Below are positions 25,657 through 34,323 of a stretch of DNA of 64,000 nucleotides, one piece after another; the first letter of the stretch is position 1; every line of letters starts with the position of its first letter. The position numbers were made by a program, and so were the translations under genes. The stretch covers positions 1 through 64,000 of the forward strand of contig CAZFLA010000005.1 of assembly GCA_964519405.1 (NCBI GenBank). The letters are read 5' to 3'. Below the pieces are notes generated by a model. The model searched no databases and was not told where the DNA came from. It was given only the letters and a program-made list of their open reading frames with translations. This stretch comes from G963677485 sp964519405 (lineage in GTDB: Bacteria; Armatimonadota; HRBIN16).

Positions 25657-25960
25657 GTAATAGGGCACGGCACGGTTTGGATACGGCGCGGTTGGGGCAC
25701 GGCGCGCCATGCCCTTATTACGGGCACCCGCGTCGCCGTGATATGGTGATACGGGATTAACGGGGCATGACCGATGAATGGTGATACGGTTGTTGGGGCA
25801 TCGCGTGCGGTGCCCACAGGTGCGATCCTCAGATCATGGTCGTATATGATTTATACCGGCATTGATAGGTCACGGCACGCCATGACCCTACGTATTTGTT
25901 TCCAAACCCGAATTAATGGGTCACGGCACGGCAACGCCGTGACCTAACTAGATCAATCTG
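25657..25960. repeat. Hairpin-rich intergenic repeat region between mscS-like gene and secA
   Basis: 304 nt without a gene, containing at least four related dyads: GGGCA..TGCCC (25695-25714, around GGCGCGCC), GGGCA..TGCCC (25796-25815), GGTCA..TGACC (25868-25887) and a perfect 9-bp stem GGTCACGGC/GCCGTGACC (25919-25927/25936-25944). The phrase CACGGCACG or CACGGCGCG recurs. The two genes converge here, so some hairpins may end transcription, but the clustering resembles REP-like short repeats. A 12-mer is shared with 2620-2631. Confidence 0.65.
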
Positions 25961-28900
25961 CTACGCGTCACGACCGTGGCATTTTTTGAATTTCTTGCCG
26001 CTGCCGCAGGGGCACGGGTCATTGCGCCCGACTTTATGCTCGGAACGGTAGGTTCCCTGTGTCATCTGCGAAAGGTGATCGGGACCGCCATTGTCCTGTG
26101 ACTGCTGAGCGGCTTGCTGCTGTCGCTTAACGACTGGCTTCTCCGCCTCTTCCTCACCGGCTTCCCCTGCACCAAACATGCGGGTCACACGCGGAGCTTC
26201 CTGCTCGGGCTCAGCAGGTGCCACATTGATGTGGTATATCCACCTTACGGCTTCATCCTGCATGGAGCCCATCATGGCCTGGAACATGTCATAGGCCTCT
26301 TTTTTGTACTCCACCAATGGGTCTTTTTGACCATATCCGCGTAAGCCGATATGCTCGCGAAGGAAGTCCATGTTGGCAAGGTGCTCCATCCACTTGTTGT
26401 TGATGGCGTGCAGCATACACCAGCGTTCTGCAGAGCGCATGATGTCAGAAGTCAGTTCGGATTCACGGATTTCGTAAATCTCCACGACCTTCTTCTGTAT
26501 GAAATCCTCTAGCTCCTTAGAAGGAACAGCCTGAAGCTCCTCAATCGTCATGTAACGGCTGATGTCGAAGATGTCGTCCAACTGTCGATAGGCTGCATCG
26601 ATGTCAACTTCACCGGAGTGCTCAAGGTCTTGGAACAGCGCGACGCATCCAGCAGACACCGACTGCGCAAAACCCTGGATGGTGTTCGTTAGGTCTGCAC
26701 CCTCCAGCACGCGGCGGCGGTCGCCATAAATGGTCTTGCGCTGCTCATTCATGACCTCATCGTAGTCAAGAACATTCTTACGGATTTCGAAGTTGAAGGC
26801 TTCTACTTTCTTCTGTGCTTTTTCGATCATACGGCTCAGCATCTTCATGTCAACCGACTGATCTTCTTCCCACAGTTTCATGAATGGGTGATTGCTGCGG
26901 TCACCAAACCGGCGCCACAGTTCATCTTCCAGCGATACATAGAAGCGGCTTTCACCGGGGTCGCCCTGTCGTCCAGATCGACCTCGCAGCTGGTTGTCGA
27001 TACGGCGTGATTCGTGCCGTTCTGTACCCAGAACATATAAACCGCCAAGTGCCCGCACCTGTTCGGCAACAACATTTCGATCTTGGCCATCGGATGGGCG
27101 AGGTAATGCCACACCACGCCGGTAGCTCATCGCTTCCGAATTTTCATCATCGCTCTCTTCATTTTCTGGGTTGATGTTTCCACCAAGAAGAATGTCAACG
27201 CCACGTCCAGCCATGTTGGTTGCGATGGTTACGGCGCCTTTACGGCCGGCGTCGGCGATGATGATTGCCTCTTTTTCGTGGTATTTAGCATTCAACACAT
27301 TGTGTGGAACGCCTCCACGGAAAGCGGCCTTAAGCAATGGCTCACTGTCACCAGCGCCTTCGATTAGGCTTACAATCTGCTTGAGGTTTTCGGGCATTTC
27401 CATGTCGGGCACGATGCCGAACTTGGTTGCAAGCGGAGTAAGTTTACTAATGCTAAGCTCGGGTATAGGCATGTTCAACAGTGCCTTCATCTGAGCGCGC
27501 TCTTCGTTAGATACCTGCTTGGACTCATCAAGCTTCTGCCGGATGAGATGCACTAAGCAGAGGATCTTTAGTGCTGTGCTCTGCAGACGTGCAGATACTT
27601 TTTCGCTCATCTCGATTGATCGTGTACCTACCAGCACCGGCTGCTGTTTTAAGTAGACACGCAAGATGTCGGAGGAGATACCGCGTATCTTTGCCTCTTC
27701 CGATTTATAAATGATGTCCGGCTGGTCCTTACGGATGAGCGGTTTATTGGTAGGTACCTGAACTACGTCGAGGGAGTAGATTTTACGGAACTCGTCCTCT
27801 TCAGTTTTCGCGGTACCTGTCATACCAGCTAGTTTGTCGTAAATGCGGAAATAGTTCTGGAAGGTGATGGTTGCGAGTGTTTGGTTTTCCTGTCGAACCT
27901 TAACGCCTTCTTTTGCCTCAATAGCTTGATGCAAGCCATCGCTGTACCGGCGTCCAAACATAAGCCGTCCAGTGAACTCATCAACGATGACGATCTCTGG
28001 TCCTTCTTTACCGTCTTTCACGACATAGTCGATATCGATAGTAAAAATCGCATGTGCTTTTAGCGCGGCGCTGACATGGGTCATCATGGCCTGGTTTTCA
28101 CTCAGGTTTTCAATGCCCAGGTCGTGTTCACATTTGTCAACACCCTCTTCGGTCAGCGTGACGATCTTCTGCTTTTCCTCAAGTTTGTAGTGGATGTCTT
28201 TTTCAAGATACTTAACGACCTTATCTACACGCTCGTAGAGGTCTGTCGATTCACCAGCATAACCAGAGATGATGAGTGGTGTTCGCGCTTCGTCGACTAA
28301 GATGGAGTCCACTTCGTCCACGATGGCGTAATGCAGATCACCTTGCACCAGATCATCTTTGGAGAAGGCCATGTTATCGCGGAGGTAGTCAAAGCCAAAT
28401 TCGTTGTTAGTTCCATACACGATGTCGCAGGCATACGACTGACTGCGGTGAACATCACGCAGATACATATAGCGCTCGTCGTGGCTGGTATACTCAGGGT
28501 CATACATGTATGACCCGCCCTCATCGCCCGTTTCGGCGCTCTGGCCCTGAATGATACCTACGCTCATGCCTAAGGCGTGATACAGCGGTGCCATCCAGAC
28601 GGCGTCACGACGGCTAAGATAGTCATTCGCGGTGACTAGGTGTGCGCCTCGACCCTCCAAAGCGTTTAGGTAGAGCGCCAAACTTGCCATTAGCGTTTTA
28701 CCTTCACCGGTCTTCATTTCAGAGATACGTCCATCGTGCAGTACCATACCGCCGATGAGCTGAACGTCATAGTGACGCATCTTGAGTATTCGTTTTGAGG
28801 TTTCACGGACGACGGCAAAAGCTTCCGGTAAAAGGTCATCCAAAGTTTCGCCTTTGGCGAGGCGTTCTTTAAATTCGTTGGTTTTACCGCATAGACTGGG

Positions 28901-29011
28901 CATATCAAGTGCCGATATGTCCGCCTCTAGGGCGTTAATTTTCTCAACAACGCGCTGATAGCGCTTAATGTCCTTCTCATTGGAGTCGAACAGACGAAGA
29001 AGTGAAAGCAT
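25961..29011 (-). CDS. secA: Preprotein translocase ATPase SecA
   Basis: Cytosolic motor that drives unfolded preproteins through SecYEG. Walker A is TGEGKTL (101-107), the DEVD box is at 232-235, and TNMAGRGVDILLGG is the conserved NBF2 segment. The C-terminal zinc tail is complete: GRNDPCPCGSGKKFKKCHG. At 1016 residues it is longer than typical SecA, for two reasons: extra residues between about 157 and 190 (DPEYTSHDERYMYLRDVHR), also known in some other phyla, and an 88-residue insertion at about 478-566 in NBF2 between VSARLQS and GVPHNVLNAKYHE. The start at 29011 has AGGAG 10 nt upstream. It follows the atpZ-like gene on the same strand by about 140 nt. Confidence 0.96.
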   Translation of the reverse strand: MLSLLRLFDSNEKDIKRYQRVVEKINALEADISALDMPSLCGKTNEFKERLAKGETLDDLLPEAFAVVRETSKRILKMRHYDVQLIGGMVLHDGRISEMKTGEGKTLMASLALYLNALEGRGAHLVTANDYLSRRDAVWMAPLYHALGMSVGIIQGQSAETGDEGGSYMYDPEYTSHDERYMYLRDVHRSQSYACDIVYGTNNEFGFDYLRDNMAFSKDDLVQGDLHYAIVDEVDSILVDEARTPLIISGYAGESTDLYERVDKVVKYLEKDIHYKLEEKQKIVTLTEEGVDKCEHDLGIENLSENQAMMTHVSAALKAHAIFTIDIDYVVKDGKEGPEIVIVDEFTGRLMFGRRYSDGLHQAIEAKEGVKVRQENQTLATITFQNYFRIYDKLAGMTGTAKTEEDEFRKIYSLDVVQVPTNKPLIRKDQPDIIYKSEEAKIRGISSDILRVYLKQQPVLVGTRSIEMSEKVSARLQSTALKILCLVHLIRQKLDESKQVSNEERAQMKALLNMPIPELSISKLTPLATKFGIVPDMEMPENLKQIVSLIEGAGDSEPLLKAAFRGGVPHNVLNAKYHEKEAIIIADAGRKGAVTIATNMAGRGVDILLGGNINPENEESDDENSEAMSYRRGVALPRPSDGQDRNVVAEQVRALGGLYVLGTERHESRRIDNQLRGRSGRQGDPGESRFYVSLEDELWRRFGDRSNHPFMKLWEEDQSVDMKMLSRMIEKAQKKVEAFNFEIRKNVLDYDEVMNEQRKTIYGDRRRVLEGADLTNTIQGFAQSVSAGCVALFQDLEHSGEVDIDAAYRQLDDIFDISRYMTIEELQAVPSKELEDFIQKKVVEIYEIRESELTSDIMRSAERWCMLHAINNKWMEHLANMDFLREHIGLRGYGQKDPLVEYKKEAYDMFQAMMGSMQDEAVRWIYHINVAPAEPEQEAPRVTRMFGAGEAGEEEAEKPVVKRQQQAAQQSQDNGGPDHLSQMTQGTYRSEHKVGRNDPCPCGSGKKFKKCHGRDA

Positions 29012-29111
29012 TGTTTTTGTGGCTCCTGGGCCGATACGTGCTAGTAATACTTAGTGTACTTTACCATTAAAATGGTATCACACTGCTTCAGGGGTATTCT
29101 AACTTTTGGCC

Positions 29112-29138
29112 ATTCCTATGCTCAATGAGCATAGGAAT
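29112..29138. other. Near-perfect 27-bp palindromic hairpin
   Basis: ATTCCTATGCTCA and TGAGCATAGGAAT surround a single A, so the hairpin has up to 13 bp. It lies between the atpZ-like stop and secA without a T-tract on either strand. It may be a processing site, a weak terminator or an operator. Confidence 0.5.
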
Positions 29139-29149
29139 AGGTCGACTAT

Positions 29150-29356
29150 TTATTTATCATCTTTAGAGATGTTGATAAGCATACGGATCATTTGGTACAA
29201 CCCGCCTATGGTACCGCCTATGATACCTAATAGACTAAACAGGTCTCGATATCCAAGTTTATCATCAAGCCAGATGCCGATACGCCAAAAGATAAGGATA
29301 GTAATAAGCATCGTCAAACCGATCGTGCTTGCGGCTATCGCCTTATTGCCACCCAT
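29150..29356 (-). CDS. AtpZ/AtpI-family membrane protein
   Basis: Small two-helix protein of the kind encoded with F1Fo ATP synthase (PF09527-like), thought to help ring assembly or Mg2+ supply. Helix 1 is ASTIGLTMLITILIFWRIG, then the conserved GIWLDDKLG loop, and helix 2 LGIIGGTIGGLYQMIRMLI with the family glycines. The only standard start is ATG 29356, which has no clear Shine-Dalgarno. In the same frame the open region continues upstream to 29518 and reads like coding sequence (FELPDELDIPEPPVIEQPDIK), yet has no ATG, GTG or TTG. The true protein may use a non-standard start such as CTG 29518. It follows lysC closely; no ATP synthase genes are nearby. Confidence 0.7.
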   Translation of the reverse strand: MGGNKAIAASTIGLTMLITILIFWRIGIWLDDKLGYRDLFSLLGIIGGTIGGLYQMIRMLINISKDDK

Positions 29357-29504
29357 ATCGGCAAATGTCTGAGGTATCTTAATCTGCGCAGGCGGTTTTA
29401 TATCCGGCTGTTCTATAACAGGCGGTTCTGGGATATCAAGCTCATCGGGCAGCTCGAATCCCTCTTGGCCTTTGTGATTATCGTCTGGCTTGTGTTCTAT
29501 TTTC

Positions 29505-30866
29505 CTAACCCTGGTCAGTTACATACAGTTGGTGAAGCACCTTCACGCTGCGTGCAACGTCATTTTCTAACACGAGAGCACTAAGGCTCATGTCGCTGTT
29601 GGCTGTTTGAATGACATTGATGTTGTTGTTCATCAATGTTTTCAGGAAGGCTGCTGTTGATCCTGGCTTCTGAGTGATGGTGCGTCCGATGACACTAACC
29701 AATACGCAGTTTTCTGTAACACTAACCTCAACTTCGCGCACATTCTTCATGACTCCGCCGTGTTCCAGCAGTGTCGACTGCGTCTGGTAGGTTAGGCTGC
29801 CCTCAGCGCCCACGCGAAGCAGAAGCAGCTCATCGCTTCCTCCGCCAACAGGCATGATAAGCCCATCTAGCAGGCTGCGCACTAGGCTGAACTTCTCGCG
29901 CGGAACCGCGAAGCCGATGGCATCCGGTGTGTAACAGTTAAGATAGATCGGCGTTTTGGCCTTCGTCAGTATTCGGTAGATGCCCGCTTCTACAAGAGGC
30001 TTCTGCGGGATAGCACCAATCTTGAAGCGCAGGTAGACGATGGTGCCTGACGTGTGTGTGACACCTGTGATCTCTGGGCGGTTGACATCCTTAAGACCTT
30101 CCGGCGTGGTGACAAGTGTGCCCGATTCGTCGGTGTAGGTGCTCTTTACCCACAGAGGAATATTATGCTGCATCGCGATTTCCGCTGCGCGGGGATGAAG
30201 CACTTTTGCGCCTTGGTGGGCGATCTCTGCTACTTCCTGGTAACTAATGGCTGGAAGTGTCATGGCATCTGAAACCACTGATGGGTCAGCCGTCATCACA
30301 CCATTTACGTCGGTAAAGATTTCAACCTTGGATGCCTTGAGTGCGGCGCCAATGGCGCTGGCGGTTGTGTCGCTGCCGCCGCGGCCTAGCGTGGTCACGT
30401 CGCCGTGAACCCCGTTTTTGCTTTCCGCAACACCTTGGAACCCACAAACCACCACGATTTTGTCTTGCTCAAGGTAGTTCATGACTGGTGCAGCGTCCAC
30501 ACGCAAAATCCGCGCATTGCCGAACTCGTCGTCGGTGAAGATGCCTGCTTGTCCGCCCGTTAACGCGACGGCATCATAACCCATACACTTTAGTGTATGC
30601 GCCATGATGGCTGTACTGATGATTTCACCGCAAGCCAGCATGAGGTCCATCTCACGGCTGTTTGGGGTGACCGACGGGTCGATAGTCTTCAACATGTCGG
30701 CTAAAGTATCGGTGGCATAGGGAGCCCCTCGACGGCCGATGGCGCTGACGACGACCACGACGGCGTACCCGGCTTCCCTAGCTGCGATGACCTTGTTAGC
30801 TGCGAGAGCGCGATGCTCTGGACTGTTGACGGAGGTGCCGCCAAACTTTTGTACGACGATCTTCAA
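29505..30866 (-). CDS. lysC: Aspartate kinase
   Basis: Phosphorylates aspartate in the first step of lysine, threonine, methionine and diaminopimelate synthesis; cytosolic. The N-terminal KFGGTS motif (residues 7-12), the GRGGSDTTA nucleotide site and EIFTDVNGV fit the kinase fold. Tandem ACT domains fill the C-terminus (VSVIGRTITQKPGSTAAFLK region). GRRGAPYATDTL resembles the DapG-type aspartokinase I of Firmicutes. Length of 453 residues is normal. The start is TTG 30866, directly after the upstream stop (TAGTTG), chosen for the strong GAGGAGG 8 nt before it. It is the second gene after an ACT-domain protein, which probably tunes it. Confidence 0.95.
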   Translation of the reverse strand: MKIVVQKFGGTSVNSPEHRALAANKVIAAREAGYAVVVVVSAIGRRGAPYATDTLADMLKTIDPSVTPNSREMDLMLACGEIISTAIMAHTLKCMGYDAVALTGGQAGIFTDDEFGNARILRVDAAPVMNYLEQDKIVVVCGFQGVAESKNGVHGDVTTLGRGGSDTTASAIGAALKASKVEIFTDVNGVMTADPSVVSDAMTLPAISYQEVAEIAHQGAKVLHPRAAEIAMQHNIPLWVKSTYTDESGTLVTTPEGLKDVNRPEITGVTHTSGTIVYLRFKIGAIPQKPLVEAGIYRILTKAKTPIYLNCYTPDAIGFAVPREKFSLVRSLLDGLIMPVGGGSDELLLLRVGAEGSLTYQTQSTLLEHGGVMKNVREVEVSVTENCVLVSVIGRTITQKPGSTAAFLKTLMNNNINVIQTANSDMSLSALVLENDVARSVKVLHQLYVTDQG

Positions 30867-31367
30867 CTACGCTGCCTCCTCAATGCCAAAGTGATTTCGC
30901 AGTAATTCTGCGGCGCGTTCTGCTTGTTGTTCAGGAATCAAACAACGAACATCGGCATAACTGTCGCCAACTTCAACGGTGTAGATGCCGTTAGCTATGA
31001 GTGTGTCTGCGATTTGCGACATCACACCCCAGAGCTCGCGCATATTGCCTGCGGTTGTTGTGACCAAGCTTAGGTTTGATACCACGTTGATATCAAACCC
31101 GGCTTCTTTGAGCACTTTGCCGCATGTATCAGCTTGGTGCTGAGGGATAGCGAAGGTAATCCATTCGTCATGAATTTTCGTGAAAGAGATGATGATGCCC
31201 TGCTGGGCAACAGTCTCAAGTGCTTCTACTTGACGAGCTACGCGGTTTAAATCGCTGGGGATTTTCACGCATACATGTGCAAATAGTGAGGTGACAGAGA
31301 CTTGCGTGACACCTCGTTCCTGCTCTATATGGTAACGGCAACAGGGGCCGTTGATCTCCGATGACAT
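30867..31367 (-). CDS. ACT-domain protein, likely regulator of aspartate kinase
   Basis: Two ACT-like beta-alpha-beta units are visible: TSLFAHVCVKIPSDLNRVARQVEAL then the second at LSLVTTTAGNMRELWGVMSQIADTLIANGIYTVEVGDSYADVRCLI (landmarks TAGNMRELWGV and NGIYTVEVGDS). Such units bind amino acids and dimerise. Proteins of this form exist as separate regulatory subunits or paralogues of the aspartate kinase C-terminus. Length is 166 residues with no catalytic domain. Its stop TAG abuts the lysC TTG, so the two are translated together. The promoter (-35 TTGTCA, 17 nt, -10 CATACT) and a pair of 21-nt inverted repeats precede it. The start at 31367 has only a weak Shine-Dalgarno. Confidence 0.75.
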   Translation of the reverse strand: MSSEINGPCCRYHIEQERGVTQVSVTSLFAHVCVKIPSDLNRVARQVEALETVAQQGIIISFTKIHDEWITFAIPQHQADTCGKVLKEAGFDINVVSNLSLVTTTAGNMRELWGVMSQIADTLIANGIYTVEVGDSYADVRCLIPEQQAERAAELLRNHFGIEEAA

Positions 31368-31372
31368 GCTAC

Positions 31373-31490
31373 CATACCGTCCTAGATGATAAATTTAAGT
31401 GATATTGTACCATTGTAAGTATGCCAAAGCTGGCGACAATTGACAATTTCTGTGCTGCAATCTAGCCTTTTATCATCTAGAGACGGTATG
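31373..31490 (-). repeat. 118-bp element: promoter of the lysC operon framed by 21-nt inverted repeats
   Basis: Arms at 31373-31393 (CATACCGTCCTAGATGATAAA on the plus strand, written here as CATACCGTCC..GATAAA) and 31468-31490 are reverse complements except for one inserted base. Between them on the minus strand lie TTGTCA (31446-31441) and CATACT (31423-31418) with exactly 17 nt between, a plausible sigma-70 promoter. The size with terminal inverted repeats is like a MITE; a pair of looping operators would look the same. No second copy is visible in the window. Confidence 0.6.
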
Positions 31491-31524
31491 CAAGAAGACA
31501 CTTGAACTCTGGTTGTTGGCTGAG

Positions 31525-31545
31525 TAGGCGCGAGTACCGCGCCTA
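31525..31545 (-). other. Hairpin after the 31551 URO-D-like gene
   Basis: Perfect 8-bp stem TAGGCGCG/CGCGCCTA with a 5-nt loop, just downstream of the gene's stop on the minus strand. No T-tract follows. Confidence 0.5.
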
Positions 31546-31550
31546 TCGAA

Positions 31551-32627
31551 CTAGTGCCAGTTTTCCACTTTGCGCAGAACAGCCTGAGCGGTTTCGTCGT
31601 CGGGAACGACTCCTAATGCCAGCCACACACCTTCTGGTTTCAGATTCGCTATCAGGGTGTCCACTTCATCAAAGCCAGCCAATATCTGGATGCCCTTGCC
31701 AGCAGCCTGACATTTCTGGTAAATCGGCAGCCAGTCTATCGCCTTGCCATTGCCAGCCCCATATGTCCATTGAATGGCGCTGATTTCCTTGATGGAAAGC
31801 AGGCTATCAAGGTGCCGCAGCGCATTTGGACCATCGAGGTGATACAAAGTGGCCTCTAGACGCTGAGCTTCGCGGGTGATGATGGGCATGAATATCTCAT
31901 CCCACATCTTCTTGCTGATCATACAGCTAAAGTCGTCGCTGGTCATACACCACTTCATGTTGCTCACAACGCCCGACCAGTTTACACAGGGCTGGTCCGC
32001 TGCTTTTAGCTTGGCATAGAAGTATTCATAGACTTCCGTAATGACCTGTTCACACCGGGCTAACAGCGCACGAACAGCTTCTGGTTCGTCGATGAGGTCC
32101 ATGTTGAAAGTCATCGGGTCGCGGAATGCGGCGACCATGTCGGCGCCGGTATGAATGTCTGTAACGCCAGTATAGAACAACCCTTTGCCAGCTTCTAGAT
32201 AGGCATCGGTCATCTCGTCGATCTTCTTAAAGTAGAAGTTATCTTTACTGAACTGCAGTTTGTCAGCATCAGCCCAATCATGGAGAATGGGGATGCTCCA
32301 CGATGTGCCCTCGCTGAACTCAAGCTCACTGCCCATAAAAGCTGCGGTGATATCTGGCCCTAAATTGGGAAAGTAGTTCGGGAGTGCGTCTCCGTAAAAT
32401 TCGGTATTTAAAGCACAGGCACGCATCAGTTCGGCGCTATAGGTTGTATCCATCCAACGGTCTCGTATGGATTTCCACTCGCCTGGCTGCGGCCATGGAC
32501 ATTCAGTTACGGTTTTGCCGACAATCATACTCACAACGGGACGGTCAATGATTTCGCAGTTCCACCAGGCATCCTGGCGTTTAATGCGCATTTCCCAATC
32601 GGATATGCGCTCTAGGGGCATGGTCAT
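31551..32627 (-). CDS. URO-D superfamily protein (divergent)
   Basis: A TIM-barrel protein distantly like uroporphyrinogen decarboxylase and cobalamin methyltransferases. Fold landmarks include FYTGVTDIHTGADMVAAFRDP, the barrel segment VNWSGVVSNMKWCMTSDDFSCMIS (landmark words NWSG and SDDFS), YHLDGPNALRHLD and the closing ILAGFDEVDTLIANLK. Aromatic residues are many and the heme-pathway substrate arginines are not evident, so a role in heme synthesis is unlikely. Length is 358 residues; the start at 32627 has GAGGTG 7 nt upstream. It stands alone between the lysC operon and the divergent thioesterase gene. Such stand-alone paralogues are frequent in sugar-degrading bacteria, but no function is established. 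Confidence 0.75.
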   Translation of the reverse strand: MTMPLERISDWEMRIKRQDAWWNCEIIDRPVVSMIVGKTVTECPWPQPGEWKSIRDRWMDTTYSAELMRACALNTEFYGDALPNYFPNLGPDITAAFMGSELEFSEGTSWSIPILHDWADADKLQFSKDNFYFKKIDEMTDAYLEAGKGLFYTGVTDIHTGADMVAAFRDPMTFNMDLIDEPEAVRALLARCEQVITEVYEYFYAKLKAADQPCVNWSGVVSNMKWCMTSDDFSCMISKKMWDEIFMPIITREAQRLEATLYHLDGPNALRHLDSLLSIKEISAIQWTYGAGNGKAIDWLPIYQKCQAAGKGIQILAGFDEVDTLIANLKPEGVWLALGVVPDDETAQAVLRKVENWH

Positions 32628-32932
32628 TACATTACACCTCGTTCATGGCTGCATACTTCAAAACTTATTTATACACAAGTGAAAATGGCATCGTATGGTG
32701 CTTCGAAGCAGGAAGTATGGTTTTGTAAAAATGATGACTAATTGTACATACTATTCTCATTATTAGTACAAATATGGTAGCATTGGTAGTTTATAACCAT
32801 TTGAAGGGGGTAATGTGAGCATTGATGTTGAGCAACATGCCGGCACATATTTCATACCAGATAAACCATACGGGTTGCCATTCGGAGCGAGGAGGGAGTA
32901 ATGTAGCATTGTAGTATAAAGGAGATTCCGCT
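32628..32932. promoter_or_regulatory. Divergent intergenic region with a possible 28-codon ORF
   Basis: 305 nt between the URO-D-like and thioesterase genes. TTGTAC (from 32746) and GTACAA (near 32767) form a short dyad in an AT-rich stretch that probably holds promoters. A possible small ORF runs 32815-32901: GTG with AAGGGGG upstream, encoding about 28 residues beginning MSIDVEQHAGTYFIPD. It could be a leader peptide, but nothing independent supports it. Confidence 0.3.
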
Positions 32933-33676
32933 GTGTCTAAGAGCCCGTTTACAATGGATTTCACGGTTCGATATTACGAAGTCGACCGCTACGAACGCTG
33001 TTCACCAATGACCATTCTCGACTACCTTCAAGAAGTAGCAACTATACATGCCAGCAAGATGAACTATGGCTTTGAACATATTCAAAAAACCAATCAAGCA
33101 TGGGTTATCAACCGTTGGTCTGTGCAGATGGAGTGTTATCCCAAGTTTCGTGACCATATTATAGTGGCAACATGGCCCAGCAGTTTTGAAAAAGTAACTG
33201 CTACCCGTGAGTTCCGCATCTTCGATGATGCTGGTAAACCAATGGGTTGTGCTACATCGAAATGGGCCTACATCGACTTGGCGAAGCGCCGTCCCACCCG
33301 CGCCCCCATCAAAGAAGAGGCGATGCTCTATCATAACCCGGAAAGGGTGATAGACGACCCCTTCAGCGATATTCCTACTCCCGTTACGCCTGGATGTCAG
33401 TTTGATTACGAAGTTCATCGGTTTGATCTGGATTCGCTGGAGCACGTCAATAACGTGCGGTATGTGCAATGGATGCTGAAGGGTGTATCATCGGAGTTGC
33501 TGGACAACTATGAGATGAACTCACTTGAGGTTATCTACCGTAAAGAGGCAAATCTGGGTGATGTGCTGCATGTGCATACCGAGAGCCTGCTCAATCATAG
33601 CTGCCTGCATCGGATCACGGACACGGCTGGTGCCGACGTGACTCTAGCGCGATCTTGTTGGCGAAAGTGGCGGTAG
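32933..33676 (+). CDS. Acyl-ACP thioesterase
   Basis: Releases fatty acids from acyl carrier protein; cytosolic. It has the double hotdog layout of the PF01643 family: first hotdog opening FTVRYYEVDRYERCSPMTIL, with the ATIHASKM helix and WVINRWSVQM strand; second hotdog containing LDSLEHVNNVRYVQWML, where the Asn/His pair is part of the active site. 247 residues is normal for bacterial members. The GTG start at 32933 has AAGGAGA 7-8 nt upstream. The macro-domain and URO-D-like genes downstream are on the same strand after a 93-nt gap, so common transcription is possible but not obvious. Confidence 0.88.
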   Translation: MSKSPFTMDFTVRYYEVDRYERCSPMTILDYLQEVATIHASKMNYGFEHIQKTNQAWVINRWSVQMECYPKFRDHIIVATWPSSFEKVTATREFRIFDDAGKPMGCATSKWAYIDLAKRRPTRAPIKEEAMLYHNPERVIDDPFSDIPTPVTPGCQFDYEVHRFDLDSLEHVNNVRYVQWMLKGVSSELLDNYEMNSLEVIYRKEANLGDVLHVHTESLLNHSCLHRITDTAGADVTLARSCWRKWR

Positions 33677-33769
33677 ACCAAGCTTACAGTGTTGCTTTCA
33701 CAGGATGGGGTAAAATAGCTGTAGATAACAAAACAGTATCTGCTGTTTTTACTGCATAGGTGACGTATC

Positions 33770-34318
33770 ATGAACCCCTTTACTGAATGGTATCCCAAAC
33801 CGCAATGGAGCGTAACACTAAACGGCGTACGCGTGGAGTTGTATCCGCATTATCACATCGGCCGAACGAAAGCCGATGCCCTGGTCATGCTTGGTAATTC
33901 CATGTGCTGGATGGGTGACGGACTTGCGAAATGGGTTCGTGATGAAGCTGGTCAGATGGTTGAAGATGAACTGCGTAAGCAGGCTCCGCTGCCGGTTAAT
34001 GGCGTGGCTGTAGCTGGCCGCGGTTTGCTTCCTGTGAAGAATGTTGTGTATGTCAACGTCATAGACAACTTGAACTTCAGCAGCATCCAAACTGTCGTCA
34101 ACAGTCTGGTGATAGGCATCGACAAAGCGAAGTCGATGGGTGCGAAGAGCATCATGATCGTCGATATCGCCGATAGCCTTTCACACTGGTCGGCAGAACA
34201 GGCTGCCGAAGCGCTGAAGCAAGCCGTCGCGTCCAGCAGTCAAGGTCTCAGCAGCGTGAAGCTGGCTTGCTGCGGCGGTAAAAATGGCGATGCATACCGC
34301 AGTGTATTGAAGGGGTAA
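33770..34318 (+). CDS. Divergent macro-domain protein
   Basis: Predicted ADP-ribose-binding or ADP-ribosyl-hydrolase fold. The core ADALVMLGNSMCWMGDGLAKWVRDEAG follows the macro-domain pattern of (A)DAIVN-AAN-x-x-L-x-GGGVAxAIxxAAG. The second part GVAVAGRGLLPVKNVVYVNVID corresponds to the usual GxAxxTxGxxL..VIH strand pair, and the last helices include SIMIVDIAD. Several canonical residues differ (MLGNS for NAAN-like; MGDG for GGGV), so catalysis is uncertain while ligand binding may persist. 182 residues. The URO-D-like gene begins 5 nt after its stop, with a Shine-Dalgarno at the end of this gene, so the two are made together. Confidence 0.7.
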   Translation: MNPFTEWYPKPQWSVTLNGVRVELYPHYHIGRTKADALVMLGNSMCWMGDGLAKWVRDEAGQMVEDELRKQAPLPVNGVAVAGRGLLPVKNVVYVNVIDNLNFSSIQTVVNSLVIGIDKAKSMGAKSIMIVDIADSLSHWSAEQAAEALKQAVASSSQGLSSVKLACCGGKNGDAYRSVLKG

Positions 34319-34323
34319 CACCT

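Noticed and set aside
31411..31500. Lysine riboswitch or T-box in the lysC leader
   Set aside because: The transcript from the best promoter has only about 45 nt of leader, and none of the conserved L-box or T-box sequences are seen.
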